This document shows, piece by piece, positions 13,617 to 14,846 of a stretch of 14,846 nt of DNA. The DNA lies in NCBI GenBank assembly GCA_002348095.1, contig DDYT01000055.1, forward strand, positions 1 through 14,846, read 5' to 3'. Position 1 is the stretch's first letter. Each line of letters opens with the position of its first letter. The notes below the pieces were generated by a model. It was not told the DNA's origin. It ran no database searches and was given only the letters and a program-made list of their open reading frames with translations. A program made the translations under genes and the position numbers. The stretch comes from Erysipelotrichaceae bacterium UBA2227. GTDB taxonomy: Bacteria > Bacillota_I > Bacilli_A > Erysipelotrichales > Erysipelotrichaceae.

Positions 13617-13955
13617 ATGGCAAATGAATATATCTTACTGAAACAGAACGGGTCAAAGCCTTTCGGACAGATTGCTTTGACCAAAGAAGCTTTTGAGATG
13701 ATCACGCGGTTTACCATAGAGGATGATGAGGCTCTGATACTTGATCATACACCTTTAAAAAAACCGATCATCTGCAAAATCGGCCAAAACAAACTGAACA
13801 TCAGCGTTGATGTCCGGGTGCGCTACGGGAAAAATGTCAATCAGATCGTTGAAACACTTCAGACGCGCATCGCCAATAACGTGTTCACGATGACAGATTA
13901 CCGGTGTTCCCGAATCGATGTCAATGTCGTAGGTTTTGTGTTTAACACCCAGTGA
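13617..13955 (+). CDS. Asp23/Gls24 (DUF322) family protein, YqhY-like
   Basis: The 112-residue product shows the Asp23 family pattern: P-F-G-Q-I-A-L-T-K-E-A-F-E-M-I near the start, then a beta region, V-D-V-R-V-R-Y-G-K-N-V-N-Q-I-V-E-T-L-Q, and the closing R-I-D-V-N-V-V-G-F-V-F. In Bacillus the YqhY member sits next to nusB, as here, and has been linked to control of acetyl-CoA carboxylase; that role is only suggested by position. I start at ATG 13617 (AGGTGA at 13607-13612); an ATG at 13587 in the same frame would place the predicted -10 box inside the gene. The last three codons and stop form part of a terminator hairpin. Confidence 0.85.
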   Translation: MANEYILLKQNGSKPFGQIALTKEAFEMITRFTIEDDEALILDHTPLKKPIICKIGQNKLNISVDVRVRYGKNVNQIVETLQTRIANNVFTMTDYRCSRIDVNVVGFVFNTQ

Positions 13956-13966
13956 TGGGTGTTTTT
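13944..13966 (+). terminator. Terminator overlapping the 3' end of the Asp23-family gene
   Basis: AACACCCA (13944-13951) and TGGGTGTT (13956-13963) form a perfect 8-bp stem closed by the loop GTGA, followed by T. The stop codon TGA (13953-13955) lies in the loop and the last residues N-T-Q are encoded by the first arm. Confidence 0.88.
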
Positions 13967-13995
13967 CATTGTCTATACCCAAAATTGAGTTTTTA

Positions 13996-14004
13996 TGCTA
14001 AAAT
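13996..14004 (+). promoter_or_regulatory. Possible extended -10 promoter of nusB-xseA
   Basis: TGC followed by TAAAAT (13999-14004) lies 24 bases before the nusB ATG, just after the preceding terminator. No convincing -35 is seen at the right distance, so the extended -10 would have to suffice. Confidence 0.5.
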
Positions 14005-14028
14005 TGTAACGTCTATTGGAGGAATTTT

Positions 14029-14436
14029 ATGTCAAGTCGGCGCAAGCAGCGTGTAAATGCGATCATAGCCCTGTATCAGGTCTTTTTATTAAGTCGCGAT
14101 ATAGAAGATGTTTTTGACGATATGGAATATATACTTTCGGAAGGAGAACCCAAGTTTCTGCCTTTTTCAGATTTGGAAGAACCGATCAAAACGATGCTGA
14201 TCGATGCCTATGAACATCGGTACATTGTAATCAATAAAATCAACGAGCACCTTTCTGACTGGGATTTTGTCCGACTTGGTGTTTTGGAACAGGCAATTCT
14301 GTTTTTGGCGGTCAGTGAAATGGTGTATGAAACCGCAGAGCGTGCAGTAATCATCAATGAAGCGGTCGATATGGCAAAGCAGTATTGTGACGATGACGCC
14401 TTTCGTCTGATCAACGGCGTTTTGGATAAGTTATGA
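14029..14436 (+). CDS. nusB: Transcription antitermination factor NusB
   Basis: NusB binds boxA RNA with S10 (NusE) and promotes antitermination, especially in rRNA operons. The 135-residue all-helical product starts S-S-R-R-K-Q-R-V-N-A-I-I-A-L-Y-Q, the arginine-rich RNA-binding start of the family, and ends with the conserved A-V-I-I-N-E-A-V-D-M-A-K-Q-Y plus D-D-A-F-R-L-I-N-G-V-L-D-K-L. The last region matches the usual K-F-V-N-G-V-L-D closely. GGAGG (14018-14022) precedes the ATG. The stop overlaps the xseA start by four bases (ATGA). Position between an Asp23 gene and xseA matches Bacillota. Confidence 0.95.
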   Translation: MSSRRKQRVNAIIALYQVFLLSRDIEDVFDDMEYILSEGEPKFLPFSDLEEPIKTMLIDAYEHRYIVINKINEHLSDWDFVRLGVLEQAILFLAVSEMVYETAERAVIINEAVDMAKQYCDDDAFRLINGVLDKL

Positions 14437-14846
14437 GCCAATCCGTTTGGACGGTCACAGCCCTGGTCCGCTTTATCAAGAAGCATTTGGAAGCTGAATC
14501 ATCGATTCAGTCTGTTGCCGTGCAAGGAGAGATCTCAAATTTTACCGCTCATCGCAGCGGACACTGGTATTTCACTTTAAAAGATCATCAATCAAGGTGC
14601 AGCTGCGTCATGTTTGCCCAAGCTGCCTCGAAGGTTTCAGTTTTACCTAAAGACGGCGACCAGGTCATCGTCGTAGGGGGAGTCTCCGTTTTTGAAGCCA
14701 GCGGACAGATGCAGCTGTATGTCAGCCGACTGATCCCGCAAGGTCTCGGAGCCCTTTATGCAAAACTGGAGGCATTGAAAAGGAAACTTTCTGAGGCAGG
14801 TTTTTTTGATGATTCCAATAAAAAACCGATTCCGGCTTTTCCTGAG
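14433..14846 (+). CDS. xseA: Exodeoxyribonuclease VII large subunit (3' truncated by window)
   Basis: The reading frame from ATG 14433 stays open to the window end, giving the first 138 residues. They match XseA: S-V-W-T-V-T-A-L-V-R-F-I-K-K-H-L-E, then the OB-fold with V-Q-G-E-I-S-N-F-T-A-H-R-S-G-H-W-Y-F-T-L-K-D and C-V-M-F, V-S-V-F-E-A-S-G-Q-M-Q-L-Y-V, and the linker L-E-A-L-K-R-K-L-S-E-A-G-F-F-D, ending in K-K-P-I-P-A-F-P. Exonuclease VII degrades single-stranded DNA; the catalytic domain lies beyond the window. The start overlaps the nusB stop, so translation is probably coupled. Confidence 0.95.
   Translation, partial: MSQSVWTVTALVRFIKKHLEAESSIQSVAVQGEISNFTAHRSGHWYFTLKDHQSRCSCVMFAQAASKVSVLPKDGDQVIVVGGVSVFEASGQMQLYVSRLIPQGLGALYAKLEALKRKLSEAGFFDDSNKKPIPAFPE

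Overview
The window looks like chromosomal DNA of a low-to-mid GC Bacillota (Firmicutes) bacterium. GC is roughly in the mid-40s by eye, Shine-Dalgarno sites are strong (AAGGAG, GGAGG), RNA leaders are of Gram-positive type, and gene order is typical of Bacillota. TGA is used as an ordinary stop (ylxR, ylxQ, ribF, nusB), so the standard bacterial code applies and not the Mycoplasma code. A long charged C-terminal tail on NusA recalls the Erysipelotrichia/Mollicutes branch; that placement is inference.

Left block (1-4965, + strand): the rimP-nusA-ylxR(rnpM)-ylxQ-infB-rbfA operon for transcription, ribosome maturation and translation initiation. Genes are tightly packed or overlap by 4 bases, rimP is cut by the left edge, and a strong hairpin terminator closes the block. 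In Bacillus the same operon continues directly into truB and ribF; here about 4.3 kb of other genes lie in between.

Middle block (4938-9173, - strand): a four-gene set consisting of a lipoprotein amino-acid receptor, a permease, an ATPase and a radical SAM/SPASM-type protein. It is preceded by a sigma-A promoter, a lysine riboswitch and an intrinsic terminator, so the transporter is predicted to import lysine. Upstream of it, on the same strand, is a TtcA-family tRNA thiolation gene whose promoter overlaps the divergent promoter of truB.

Right block (9245-14846, + strand): truB and ribF resume the classical operon. A T-box leader whose specifier reads CGT (Arg) then controls a second amino-acid ABC transporter (permease, ATPase, lipoprotein receptor), predicted to import arginine. 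An Asp23-family gene, nusB and the 5' part of xseA follow.

Overall this is a housekeeping region with two basic-amino-acid uptake systems. One senses free lysine through a riboswitch and the other senses uncharged tRNA-Arg through a T-box. The least explained elements are the radical SAM gene apparently placed under lysine control, a 14-bp alternative helix inside the lysine riboswitch, and the long NusA tail. I saw no mobile elements, CRISPR arrays, tRNA or rRNA genes.
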